Origin: an uncultured Brevibacillus sp.
GTDB taxonomy: Bacteria > Bacillota > Bacilli > Brevibacillales > Brevibacillaceae
Direction: 5' to 3'
DNA length: 64,000 nt
NCBI RefSeq assembly: GCF_947502445.1
Contig: NZ_CANMZW010000006.1
Coordinates: 186,001 to 250,000 of the forward strand
The notes beneath the pieces are model-generated. The model did not search any database and was not told the DNA's origin. It saw only the letters and a list, made by a program, of their open reading frames with translations. Below are positions 40,081 through 48,683 of this stretch, piece after piece (position 1 is the first letter of the stretch; every line of letters begins with the position of its first letter). Both the position numbers and the translations under genes were made by a program.

Positions 40081-41009
40081 TGGAGCAACTAGAAAAAACA
40101 GCGAGTATCGGTATTGTGCTTCCCAAGCTGTTTCCTTTTCCGCAGAGCCAACCTGAGCAGATGATTTCCAGTCTGCTCACGATACTGGAGGACCCTTTCT
40201 TTACCGCAGTGGAGGTATCCTATATCGCTGACGAAGAAGCAAGAGCGCTTGCGAAAAAATATATGCAGTATAGCAGTGTGGAAATCCTTTTCAACGGTGG
40301 AGATGCTTTTAGAGAACTGCAAATCAACCTAAGCTCCCTGGACCCGGCTATTCGAAACGAATCGATTCAAAAATGTTACATGCTGATTGACCATTGCTAT
40401 GAGATGGGTGCCAAAATCATGCATATCGTAACCGGGAAGTTCGAAGGAGAAGAAAGCAAGCAGCAGAGCATACAGGCGTTTATTGATTCGACGATGGAGC
40501 TGTGCAAGTATGCGCGAGAGAGGGCGGAATCGTACGAGCTGTGTATTTCACTCGAAATCGGGGATCGGCATCTTGACCGCAAATATTTGCTCGGACCTAC
40601 TCACGAAGCGGTTAACGTAGCCAGAATAATTCGCAGTGAATACAGCCATTTTGGTTTACTGCTTGATCAAAGCCATTTGCCTCTGATGGGAGAGAACCCG
40701 CATAAATCACTGTGGCTCGCCAAGGATTACTTAACGCACATCCATATCGGCAACAGTTATAGGAAAGACAGACAAGCCAGCTATTTCGGTGATAAGCATA
40801 TTCCGTTTGGCATCAAGGATTCGGAAGTAGGTGTCGTAGAGCTTACACAGTTCATTACCACTTTACGAGAAATTGACTTTTTCAAAAGCCCAAAGCAAAC
40901 AAGAAAACCAGTGATTACCTTTGAAGTAGGCTGTCTGGAAGATGAATCGCCCAAGCTGGTACTGGCAAATATCAAGCGTCATTTCTTTGAAGCGTGGGCA
41001 AATGCATAA
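40077..41009 (+). CDS. xylose isomerase-like TIM barrel protein
   Basis: A 310-aa protein of the AP endonuclease 2 / sugar-phosphate isomerase-epimerase fold. Likely metal ligands are Glu in Ser-Leu-Glu-Ile-Gly-Asp, Asp-x-x-His in Leu-Leu-Asp-Gln-Ser-His, His in Thr-His-Ile-His-Ile-Gly-Asn and Glu in Thr-Phe-Glu-Val-Gly. It probably isomerises or epimerises a hydroxy-carbonyl intermediate of the pathway. ATG 40077 overlaps the HAD stop; the adjacent ATG 40080 is possible. Substrate unknown. Confidence 0.78.
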   Translation: MMEQLEKTASIGIVLPKLFPFPQSQPEQMISSLLTILEDPFFTAVEVSYIADEEARALAKKYMQYSSVEILFNGGDAFRELQINLSSLDPAIRNESIQKCYMLIDHCYEMGAKIMHIVTGKFEGEESKQQSIQAFIDSTMELCKYARERAESYELCISLEIGDRHLDRKYLLGPTHEAVNVARIIRSEYSHFGLLLDQSHLPLMGENPHKSLWLAKDYLTHIHIGNSYRKDRQASYFGDKHIPFGIKDSEVGVVELTQFITTLREIDFFKSPKQTRKPVITFEVGCLEDESPKLVLANIKRHFFEAWANA

Positions 41010-41036
41010 ACATTGTGTACGGAGGAGCTTGTCTAT

Positions 41037-41987
41037 ATGAACGTGTTGATTACAGGATACTTTAACGCCTCCTCAAAAGAGCGAGTGATTCAATCGTTTC
41101 CACACGATTGGCAGATTACGATTATTGAGCCGGAGCGAATCGAGGAATTCATCAGCGGGGCAGATGTGCTGATTCCGGAGCATATTGAAGTAAACGAAGA
41201 GCTCCTGGGCAAAGCAGAGCAGCTGCAATTCGTTCAGACCGGAGCAGGCTTTGACAATGTGGACATCGAGGCATGCACAAAAAAAGGCATCTGGGTAAGC
41301 AATGCAGCAGGAGTAAATGCCAATGCAGTAGCCGAGCATATCATAGCTCTCATTCTCGGCTATTACAAAAACATCGCGTTTCTGGATCGATTTATGAAGC
41401 AGGGAGAAGACGAAACGAAGTTGGCATACACGGGTGGCGAGTTGCGCGGGAAAACAATTGGTACTATCGGCTTTGGCGCGATCGGATCGAGAGTGGCAGA
41501 ACTGGCAAAAGCCTTTCAGATGAAGGTGCTCGCGTATGACACCAATAAAAACGTGCAAAGCAATGACGTCGAGCTGGTTGATTTGGATACGTTAATTGCC
41601 CATTCCGATGTGATTACACTCAATATTTTTCTCAATGAATCGACGCGACATTTAGTAGATAAAGAGTTTTTACGTAAAATGAAAAACGATGCGCTGCTAG
41701 TGAATACAGCAAGGGGTCCGATTATCTGTGAAGCTGATCTGGTAGAGGCTCTTAAAAATGAGGAAATTGGCGGGGCATGTTTGGATGTTTTTACGGTTGA
41801 GCCTCTCCCTCTGGACAGTGAACTGCGCGCTTTGAAAAACGTCGTCTTAACCCCGCATACGGCAGGAATGCCGGATGGAACCAAGTTTCACGAAACAAGA
41901 TATCGTTTCTTCGTGCAAAATATAGAGAGAATTCTGCGGAAGGAAGCACCACAAAATCATTTGAATCAAATCAAACAAAGCAGTTAA
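41037..41987 (+). CDS. D-2-hydroxyacid dehydrogenase
   Basis: A 316-aa NAD(P)-dependent dehydrogenase. Nucleotide-binding motif Gly-Phe-Gly-Ala-Ile-Gly. Catalytic Arg in Asn-Thr-Ala-Arg-Gly-Pro, Glu in Val-Glu-Pro-Leu-Pro, and His in Thr-Pro-His-Thr-Ala-Gly. It interconverts a D-2-hydroxy acid and a 2-oxo acid. ATG 41037 follows CGGAGGAG and is preferred to an earlier in-frame start. Last gene of the operon, followed by a strong terminator. It suggests that the pathway passes through a hydroxy or keto acid. Confidence 0.87.
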   Translation: MNVLITGYFNASSKERVIQSFPHDWQITIIEPERIEEFISGADVLIPEHIEVNEELLGKAEQLQFVQTGAGFDNVDIEACTKKGIWVSNAAGVNANAVAEHIIALILGYYKNIAFLDRFMKQGEDETKLAYTGGELRGKTIGTIGFGAIGSRVAELAKAFQMKVLAYDTNKNVQSNDVELVDLDTLIAHSDVITLNIFLNESTRHLVDKEFLRKMKNDALLVNTARGPIICEADLVEALKNEEIGGACLDVFTVEPLPLDSELRALKNVVLTPHTAGMPDGTKFHETRYRFFVQNIERILRKEAPQNHLNQIKQSS

Positions 41988-41998
41988 TCCGCTTATCA

Positions 41999-42046
41999 TG
42001 AAAAAGGGGCTTGGGTCTTGACCATTGCGACCAAGCCCCTTTTTTG
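41999..42046. terminator. strong bidirectional terminator
   Basis: Perfect 14-bp arms AAAAAGGGGCTTGG (42001-42014) and CCAAGCCCCTTTTT (42031-42044) between the convergent operon and doxX-like gene. Confidence 0.92.
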
Positions 42047-42067
42047 CGGAATGGTAAGGAAGTAAGT

Positions 42068-42448
42068 CTACAACGAATACGCGCCAGGTCCGATGAGAGC
42101 CAAACCAACTGCTACAGCAATGATGACGACCAAATATTCAATACCGCCTTTGTCGATCCAATAGCCATTGGGCAGGTGTACCTTCATGGCGCCGAGCATG
42201 GCAATCACAATCATAGCCGCACCGAGCGTGAAAAATAGCCCCGATGCAAAGAGAAGACCGCCCACAAATTCGAGTATCCCCGCGACCGTCGCCATGAGGA
42301 CACCCGGTTTAATCCCGACTGATTCCATCCAGCCGCCAGTCCCTTTGATTCCATGTCCGCCAAACCACCCGAACAATTTTTGACTCCCGTGCCCGACAAA
42401 GCTTAACCCTAAAACAAGACGAATGACAAGTAATCCGAGATCAACCAT
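42068..42448 (-). CDS. DoxX-family membrane protein
   Basis: A 126-aa protein with four hydrophobic segments. The N-terminus reads Leu-Val-Ile-Arg-Leu-Val-Leu-Gly-Leu-Ser-Phe-Val-Gly-His-Gly-Ser-Gln-Lys-Leu-Phe, the DoxX hallmark, followed by a Gly/Trp-rich loop. The family is linked to quinone-dependent thiosulfate oxidation or redox stress in some organisms. The ATG at 42448 gives better spacing to AAAGGTG than the one at 42457. Confidence 0.85.
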   Translation of the reverse strand: MVDLGLLVIRLVLGLSFVGHGSQKLFGWFGGHGIKGTGGWMESVGIKPGVLMATVAGILEFVGGLLFASGLFFTLGAAMIVIAMLGAMKVHLPNGYWIDKGGIEYLVVIIAVAVGLALIGPGAYSL

Positions 42449-42609
42449 GATGCTCATCACCTTTCGTAAGTGACAATAGCGTGCGATCACTCATTTATTT
42501 ACTGTCCAAAAGGAGACGAGACTATTCATGTTCACGACAACGAGTTTGCTTGTTATTTGGTGGGAGATGAGGGGAAGCTAACGTAAAAATGTTCATAAGG
42601 AGAATGAGC

Positions 42610-44427
42610 ATGATACCGGGTTTTAAACGAGTCATCATCGGCAGACCGATGAAATCGAATGAGCTAGGGGAAGAAAAACTAAATAAGCTCAAAGCGCTGG
42701 CGGTGCTTTCCTCAGACGCGCTGTCCTCTGTCGCTTACGGAACGGAACAAATTTTGCTTGTGCTGGTTACGATGGGAGCAGCAGCTCTATGGTATTCCCT
42801 TCCGATATCACTGGCAGTTCTTGGCCTTTTAACGATCCTAATTTTGTCTTACCGCCAAACGATTTTTGCCTATCCGACAGGTGGCGGTGCTTACATCGTG
42901 GCAAAAGACAATTTCGGGACCTCGATTGGGCTGGTAGCAGGTGGTTCACTACTTGTGGACTATATTTTGACCGTGGCAGTGAGCACGTCAGCAGCAACAG
43001 ATGCCATTACCTCCGCTTTTCCCGTTCTACATGATCATCGTGTACTGATTGCTCTACTCATGATTGTCTCGGTGACCTTGTTAAATTTGCGTGGGATCAC
43101 CGAATCGGCAACCATTTTAATGTATCCCGTCTATTTGTTTGTTGCCGCCATTTTTTTATTGATTATAGGCGGTGGATTCCAATGGATCGCAGGTAATGTG
43201 CATGCGCAAACGCCCGCATATGGTGTAGCGGTTCCAGGGATTACGTTATTTTTGCTTTTGCGGGCATTCAGCTCTGGCTGCTCGGCGTTAACCGGAGTAG
43301 AAGCCGTATCGAACGCGATCCCCAATTTCAGAAATCCTGCACCGAAAAATGCTGCTTTGACGCTTATCATGATGGGATTGATTCTCGGAGTGATGTTCAC
43401 GGGCATCAGTTTGCTGGCCTATGTATACGGAATCGGACCGAACCCGAAGGAAACGGTCGTATCGCAAATCGCCTCCGCAGTTTTCGGCAGGGGCGTGGTT
43501 TATTACTTCATTCAGGCGGTCACGGCTTTAATCTTGTTTCTTGCTGCGAATACTGCCTTTGCTGCCTTTCCGCTGCTTGCTTTTATGCTGGCTAAGGACA
43601 GATTCATGCCGAATATGTTCATGGTTCGTGGAGATCGTCTCGGGTTTTCGAACGGGATCATCTTTTTAGGCGTGCTGTCCGCCATTCTGGTGATTTCTTT
43701 CGGAGGAAAAACAGAAAATTTGATTCCGTTGTATGCGCTCGGCGTGTTCATTCCGTTTACATTGTCACAGGGTGGAATGATGAAGCGCTGGGTAACCAAA
43801 AAGCCAGCAGGATGGCTGACTCCATTTATTTTAAATACGATCGGCATGCTGACGACCTTGACCATTTGTCTTATTTTCCTGATTACAAAATTTTCTCATG
43901 TATGGACCATCTTTATCTTCCTTCCCATCGTTATTTTCATTTTCCGCAAGATCAATGGACATTACAAAGACTTGGCGGAAGAGCTAAGACTGGATGTCAC
44001 ATTGGAAAAACCACAGCCCAAAGGAAGTGTGATTGTCATTCCTGTGGCTGGCATCTCACAGGTTGTGAAAAATACGATTAGCTATGCCCAGTCCTTGTCA
44101 GATGACATTGTTGCTGTCTACGTTGCCTTTAGTGAAGAGGAGATGAAGAAAATGGGGGAGAAGTGGGAGCAGTGGGACCCGGGCGTGCGGTTGATTATTT
44201 TGCGCTCCCATTATCGCAGTATTATTAAGCCGTTATTTAAATTTATAGATACGGTTGAATGGAAAAAGGCAGAAACAGACCATGTGACAGTCATGATTCC
44301 ACAGTTTATAACAAAGCGCTGGTGGCATAACCTACTTCATAACCAAACAAGCTTTTTCCTGCGGGCTTACCTGTTCGCCAGGCAAGATGTCAAAATTGCG
44401 ACTGTGCCTTATCGCCTGAAAAAGTGA
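42610..44427 (+). CDS. kimA: KimA-like potassium transporter (APC superfamily)
   Basis: A 605-aa membrane transporter (B. subtilis KimA has 607). The N-terminal segment contains Leu-Ser-Ser-Asp-Ala-Leu-Ser-Ser-Val-Ala-Tyr-Gly-Thr-Glu, typical of KimA/KUP-type proteins. About twelve hydrophobic segments lie between 35 and 455, followed by a cytoplasmic C-terminal alpha/beta domain (about 465-605). KimA imports K+ with protons and is inhibited by c-di-AMP. ATG 42610 is preferred because AAGGAG lies 7 nt before it. The short region upstream does not show the ydaO riboswitch. A terminator follows. Confidence 0.82.
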   Translation: MIPGFKRVIIGRPMKSNELGEEKLNKLKALAVLSSDALSSVAYGTEQILLVLVTMGAAALWYSLPISLAVLGLLTILILSYRQTIFAYPTGGGAYIVAKDNFGTSIGLVAGGSLLVDYILTVAVSTSAATDAITSAFPVLHDHRVLIALLMIVSVTLLNLRGITESATILMYPVYLFVAAIFLLIIGGGFQWIAGNVHAQTPAYGVAVPGITLFLLLRAFSSGCSALTGVEAVSNAIPNFRNPAPKNAALTLIMMGLILGVMFTGISLLAYVYGIGPNPKETVVSQIASAVFGRGVVYYFIQAVTALILFLAANTAFAAFPLLAFMLAKDRFMPNMFMVRGDRLGFSNGIIFLGVLSAILVISFGGKTENLIPLYALGVFIPFTLSQGGMMKRWVTKKPAGWLTPFILNTIGMLTTLTICLIFLITKFSHVWTIFIFLPIVIFIFRKINGHYKDLAEELRLDVTLEKPQPKGSVIVIPVAGISQVVKNTISYAQSLSDDIVAVYVAFSEEEMKKMGEKWEQWDPGVRLIILRSHYRSIIKPLFKFIDTVEWKKAETDHVTVMIPQFITKRWWHNLLHNQTSFFLRAYLFARQDVKIATVPYRLKK

Positions 44428-44437
44428 GACTGTACAG

Positions 44438-44475
44438 CAAAAAAACTGTCCTTCGGCTTGAGGACAGTTTTTTCT
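44438..44475. terminator. bidirectional terminator after kimA
   Basis: AAAAAACTGTCCT (44440-44452) / AGGACAGTTTTTT (44461-44473), perfect stem, 8-nt loop. Confidence 0.9.
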
Positions 44476-44481
44476 CATGGT

Positions 44482-44740
44482 TCATTCGCTCGGATCGTAT
44501 CCATAGCCCGGATATTTGACCACGGGCCAATTTTGCTTAGGCAGAGCATCAATCAGTTCCGGTCCAACATTCAGATTCGACGCAACGAGCTCATACGGGG
44601 TGAGTGCCATCCATTGGTTCAGCGATACATCGACAAAGCGGTTGCTTTTGAACATTTCCAAAAACCACATGATTTCCCTTATCTTGATGGGCCATTCGAT
44701 CAACCTCCCTTGTCCATAAACAGCCGTACAGCTCCATTAC
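44482..44740 (-). pseudogene. oxalate decarboxylase C-terminal remnant
   Basis: The minus frame encodes Phe-Leu-Glu-Met-Phe-Lys-Ser ... Asp-Val-Ser-Leu-Asn-Gln-Trp-Met-Ala, Leu-Val-Ala-Ser-Asn-Leu-Asn-Val and a final Pro-Val-Val-Lys. This is the last 60 residues of an OxdC-type bicupin. The part before it (Met-Ala-His ... Asn-His) is out of frame and shortened. Both cupin metal sites are missing, so it cannot be active. Confidence 0.78.
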
Positions 44741-44756
44741 CCATGACTATGGCCCA

Positions 44757-45191
44757 GTGCTTGGCATTTATGCGATGACGCTCGTCAAAGAAAGAGCAAC
44801 AGCGCGAATTGGAAACATCGCTATTCAGGAACAAATTTCACCCAAGGAACAAATTATCAGGCTCTTGCTGGAGCTAGTTCCGACGAATCAGGAGAAGATG
44901 GCAGAAGCAGAAGTATGGTTCGCATTTACCGCTTATTTCAGGCACAAGCAGGATGTGTTTGACGCCATGCACGATGGGATTTATGCCGGATTGCAAAAGG
45001 TGATGAACTATGCTGAGCAGGTCGGTCTGCTATCGAAAAAAGTGGACAAGGAACTCGAGACAGAAAGGCTTTATGCGATTATCGATGGCTTGGCGCTACA
45101 TGCCCTGCTTGATCCAAAGCGTTTAGACGGGGAGCGAATGGAGAGTATATTGGTCCAGCATCTGGCGGAGCTATTTGAAAGAGGAATATAG
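44757..45191 (+). pseudogene. TetR-family regulator lacking the DNA-binding domain
   Basis: About 140 residues match the ligand-binding half of a TetR/PksA-type repressor (Tyr-Ala-Met-Thr-Leu-Val-Lys-Glu-Arg-Ala, later Trp-Phe-Ala-Phe-Thr-Ala-Tyr and Ile-Ile-Asp-Gly-Leu-Ala-Leu-His-Ala). The helix-turn-helix that should precede it is absent, and sequence upstream belongs to the oppositely oriented oxdC remnant. It has no ribosome site. It is probably a non-functional 5'-deleted gene. Confidence 0.75.
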
Positions 45192-45338
45192 AAAATAGAA
45201 AGAGTTGGGAAAAAGGCGGCGCTTGTAAAGGGGGTTGCCTTTTTTGCGTTGCGAGAGTCTGAGGAAGAGCAAGGATTCTTTTGCTTCTATTGATTCGATT
45301 GAGAATGATTATCGTACCTGGAAACGGAAAGGCCAAGT

Positions 45339-45387
45339 AAAAAGGAACGAGCAGCGCTACTGGTAACGTTTGTTCGTTCCTTTTTGT
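45339..45387. terminator. terminator between tetR remnant and yceI-like gene
   Basis: AAAAGGAACGA (to 45350) / TCGTTCCTTTT (from 45374) stem with a 23-nt loop and T/A flanks. Confidence 0.75.
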
Positions 45388-45431
45388 TTGAAAAGCAGTT
45401 GCACATCTGCTGGGCGATTTATTGCTCCTGC

Positions 45432-46139
45432 TTAAGCAGATTCAAGACCTAATCTCAGCGTAATCGTGATGTTCTCCTCTGTATCTGCTAGAATCGCGTG
45501 CGGGCTTTTTAGACCAAAATCGCCAAAGCGGACGATCGAAGTTCCCTCAAGATTCATTTTTCCTTGCGAATAGATCGCGTCGGCATCAAATTGAACATCT
45601 TTGGATGTACCTCTGACAGTAAGCACGCCGTTCATTTTAAACGTAGCTTTTTGCCCTTCCGTCCATTCGGCAGGCAAACCCTCAAATGACTTTACTTCAA
45701 AAGCTGCTTCTGGAGTCACTTCTGTATTGAAATACTCTTCGGATTTAATATGTTCGTCACGCTTGGGGTTACCGGAGTCAATTTGATTTAAATCCGCTGT
45801 TGCTGTTGCTTTCATTTGATCAGGAGCCGTCAAATTGATATCCCATGAACCTTTCACATTGTTGATGGCAAAGTTAACGGTTTCCTTGGACGTTGTGACG
45901 GAGAAAAACACTTTGGACTCGTTGTCGATATTCCATGTTTTATTCACGTTACTTGCTGGATTGGTAGTCCCCTGGTTTGACACTGGGGCTGCTGCCGTTG
46001 CCCCTGTAGCACTCTGTTCCGTTTTGGAAGCTGGGATCTCTACATGATTTCCTACAAAATAATCATACAGAGTGTATCCGCCAACAGCGCAGACGAGAAC
46101 GGCGATGGAAGCAATGGTGATAACACTATTCTTTTTCAT
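45432..46139 (-). CDS. membrane-anchored YceI-family protein
   Basis: A 235-aa exported protein with an N-terminal signal anchor (about 5-25), a Thr/Ala/Ser-rich linker (about 35-65) and a C-terminal YceI lipocalin-like beta barrel. The barrel starts Thr-Trp-Asn-Ile-Asp and contains Phe-Ala-Ile-Asn-Asn-Val-Lys-Gly and a His-Ile-Lys-Ser-Glu-Glu-Tyr-Phe motif. YceI proteins bind isoprenoid or lipid ligands. ATG 46139 follows GGAGGTTAT. It is divergent from a two-component system that may control it. Confidence 0.85.
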   Translation of the reverse strand: MKKNSVITIASIAVLVCAVGGYTLYDYFVGNHVEIPASKTEQSATGATAAAPVSNQGTTNPASNVNKTWNIDNESKVFFSVTTSKETVNFAINNVKGSWDINLTAPDQMKATATADLNQIDSGNPKRDEHIKSEEYFNTEVTPEAAFEVKSFEGLPAEWTEGQKATFKMNGVLTVRGTSKDVQFDADAIYSQGKMNLEGTSIVRFGDFGLKSPHAILADTEENITITLRLGLESA

Positions 46140-46385
46140 AGATAACCTCCGCATATGGAATGATAGAATACTTTTCAACAACGTCATTTTGGCATTTGAA
46201 GCTGAGTCACTCTTGAAGGTAGGCTTAAAATTGGTTGAATACGAAGAAGTGAGGAATATTCCATTCTTTTGACTTTCGACAGAATCATTTGTGTAAATGA
46301 AGATTCAGTTTGCATTCAGCTAATATTCAGCCACTTTTCAACGAAATCAGAGATAATGAGAAGATAGGATCGAGAGGTGAAGCAA

Positions 46386-47069
46386 TTGAGCCAACTGAAT
46401 AAAGGGATTAAAATATTGCTAGTAGACGATGAGCCGAATATTTTGCAATTTTTGGAGATGGGGCTTGAAAATGAAGGGTACGATGTACTTACGGCGCAAG
46501 ACGGAATCGCTGCAGTGACATTGGCCAAGGAACATCACCCCCATGTAGTTATTCTCGATGTGATGATGCCGGGAATGGATGGTTTTGAGGTTTGCCGAAT
46601 GCTGAAAAAGGTGGGAAACATGGCGATCATCATGCTGACGGCCAAGGAGGATGTAGACGACAGGATTAAGGGATTAACGCTAGGTGCCGATGATTATATG
46701 GTTAAACCATTTAGTTTTGAAGAATTACTCGCCCGGATTCATGCTCGTATCCGGAATCACTACCCTCATATACTCAATCGAGTCATTCTCGGTCCTTTCG
46801 GTATTGACGACAGGAGAATGGAAATAACCTACGAGGACACGCTGCTTGCGCTTTCGCCAACGGAATATGCCTTGCTGAAATACATCGTCATGAATCATGG
46901 CTTGGTACTGAGCAAGCCAATGATTCTGGATAATGTCTGGGGATACGATTTTGAGGGAGAAGAAAACATAGTCGAGGTGTACATCCGTGCGCTGCGAGAT
47001 AAAATAAACGATCGTCAGCATCGAGTTATTCGCACGTTGCGCGGCGCAGGGTACAGGGTTGATTTCTAA
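46386..47069 (+). CDS. OmpR-family response regulator
   Basis: A 227-aa regulator. Receiver with Asp-Asp-Glu near the N-terminus, Asp in Val-Ile-Leu-Asp-Val-Met-Met-Pro and Lys in Val-Lys-Pro-Phe-Ser. The C-terminal winged helix has Leu-Ser-Pro-Thr-Glu-Tyr-Ala-Leu-Leu and Val-Glu-Val-Tyr-Ile-Arg-Ala-Leu-Arg. TTG 46386 is chosen over GTG 46377, which overlaps the GAGAGG site. The stop overlaps the kinase ATG (TAATG). Confidence 0.9.
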   Translation: MSQLNKGIKILLVDDEPNILQFLEMGLENEGYDVLTAQDGIAAVTLAKEHHPHVVILDVMMPGMDGFEVCRMLKKVGNMAIIMLTAKEDVDDRIKGLTLGADDYMVKPFSFEELLARIHARIRNHYPHILNRVILGPFGIDDRRMEITYEDTLLALSPTEYALLKYIVMNHGLVLSKPMILDNVWGYDFEGEENIVEVYIRALRDKINDRQHRVIRTLRGAGYRVDF

Positions 47070-48538
47070 TGAAAAAAGAAAAGCATAATCTGTTGCGCAA
47101 ATTTTTGGAGCCATCCTCGTTACGCTATCAGCTTCTGTCGCGCTCGTTACTTATTTTATCTGGCCTGCTACTTTTTATTGGCGTAATTCAGTACGTATTG
47201 ATGCAGCAATTTTTATATCGGAACAAGGCAGAAAGTCTATTGAGTCAGGTCCGAACCGTTCCGTATCAAGTTTGGCAAAATACGGAGAGCTTCCCCAAAG
47301 ACAACAAATATGTGAACGCGTTGCTTTCTCTGCGTACACCAGACACAAAATTCGCTTTCATGAATACGAATGGCAAGCTGACAGAGATGTTTACGAATTC
47401 GGATGAAGAACGTTCACCACGTTTTCCTGAAGAGATTTATCGCGAGGTATTAGAGAATGGAGAATGTAGTTTTAAATACAAGATTTTACAAGATGAAAAT
47501 GGTAACGCCCAATTGGCGGTGCTGCAGCCAGTAACCAAGTTTGGAAAGGTCGAAGGCGTCGTTCAAGTCAGTTCACCTATCGGGTCGCTTAGACAGGTAC
47601 TTGTTCCACAGTTGGTCATTTTTTTCTCCGCTTCCTCCCTAGCTTTGATCATTGGTCTACTGACATTTTTGCCAGTGTTGCGGCGAACTCTTAACCCGTT
47701 ATCGCATATCGAGGTGACGATTGAACGCATTAATGCTGGCAATCTCGATGAGCGTCTGCCTGTCAATCAAGGCCAAATGGAAGTCGACCGCTTATCCAAT
47801 ACATTTAATGGGATGCTGGAGCGGCTGGAAGCTTCATTCCGGACAGAGCAAGAGGCGAAGGAACGTATGCGTCGTTTTATCGCTGACGCTTCGCATGAGC
47901 TAAGGACTCCGCTCACATCGATCCACGGTTTTTTGGAGGTGCTGCTACGGGGAGCATCGACGAATCCAGAGCAGTTAAACAAGGCCCTGAAGAGTATGTA
48001 CGGAGAGGCTGAACGTCTGAACAAGCTGGTACAGGATTTGCTTTATTTGGCGAAAATGGATCGTGAACCAATCGTTCATATGCAGGAAGGAAAGTTAGAT
48101 ACAGTCGTTAACGGGATGGAACCGCAGCTTCTGGTGTTAGCTGGTGAAAGAAACGTGCACCTGTCGATAACGGCTGACGTTTCTATAAAGTTTAACTCTG
48201 ACGCCATTCGGCAAGTCATTTTAAATTTGTTTCAAAATGCTGTGCAGTTTACTGACCCGAAAAAGGGCATGATTGAGCTAACTCTCCGCAGTTGTCCGGA
48301 CGGCACTGAGCTGACTATTCAAGATAACGGCATTGGTATTTCGCCTGATCATATTCCTCATTTGTTCGAGCGATTTTATCGTATTGAATCTTCGCGGACT
48401 CGAAAGTCTGGTGGCGCTGGCTTGGGCCTCGCCATCACTAAGTCAATCGTCGACATGCACGGAGGGACGATTCACGTGCAAAGCAATTTAGGTGAAGGAA
48501 CCCTGTTCCGGGTCTGGCTGCCGACGTGTAATGAATAG
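47069..48538 (+). CDS. sensor histidine kinase
   Basis: A 489-aa kinase. TM1 at about 25-47, an extracytoplasmic domain of about 125 residues, TM2 at about 175-198, HAMP, HisKA with Asp-Ala-Ser-His-Glu-Leu-Arg-Thr-Pro-Leu near residue 275 and HATPase_c ending with Gly-Gly-Ala-Gly-Leu-Gly-Leu-Ala-Ile. Coupled to the preceding regulator gene. The pair is divergent from the YceI-like gene. Confidence 0.9.
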   Translation: MKKEKHNLLRKFLEPSSLRYQLLSRSLLILSGLLLFIGVIQYVLMQQFLYRNKAESLLSQVRTVPYQVWQNTESFPKDNKYVNALLSLRTPDTKFAFMNTNGKLTEMFTNSDEERSPRFPEEIYREVLENGECSFKYKILQDENGNAQLAVLQPVTKFGKVEGVVQVSSPIGSLRQVLVPQLVIFFSASSLALIIGLLTFLPVLRRTLNPLSHIEVTIERINAGNLDERLPVNQGQMEVDRLSNTFNGMLERLEASFRTEQEAKERMRRFIADASHELRTPLTSIHGFLEVLLRGASTNPEQLNKALKSMYGEAERLNKLVQDLLYLAKMDREPIVHMQEGKLDTVVNGMEPQLLVLAGERNVHLSITADVSIKFNSDAIRQVILNLFQNAVQFTDPKKGMIELTLRSCPDGTELTIQDNGIGISPDHIPHLFERFYRIESSRTRKSGGAGLGLAITKSIVDMHGGTIHVQSNLGEGTLFRVWLPTCNE

Positions 48539-48683
48539 CGGAGCATCTGAATACAACCTCTCACCTCCCCACCACGACAGCACGCCAACCCCCTCATTTT
48601 TAAAGCTACTCACATTGATACCGGATTTATACATTTACAACCCGAACGCCTATTCGTACAATAAGGGCAAGAAGGTGACGAAG

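Noticed and set aside
42458-42609. ydaO/c-di-AMP riboswitch before kimA
   Set aside because: The 150-nt region shows none of the conserved ydaO core sequence or a terminator/antiterminator pair.
48492-48683. Longer N-terminus for MrfA
   Set aside because: It overlaps the end of the kinase gene in another frame, lacks homology to the family and has no ribosome site; ATG 48684 has one.
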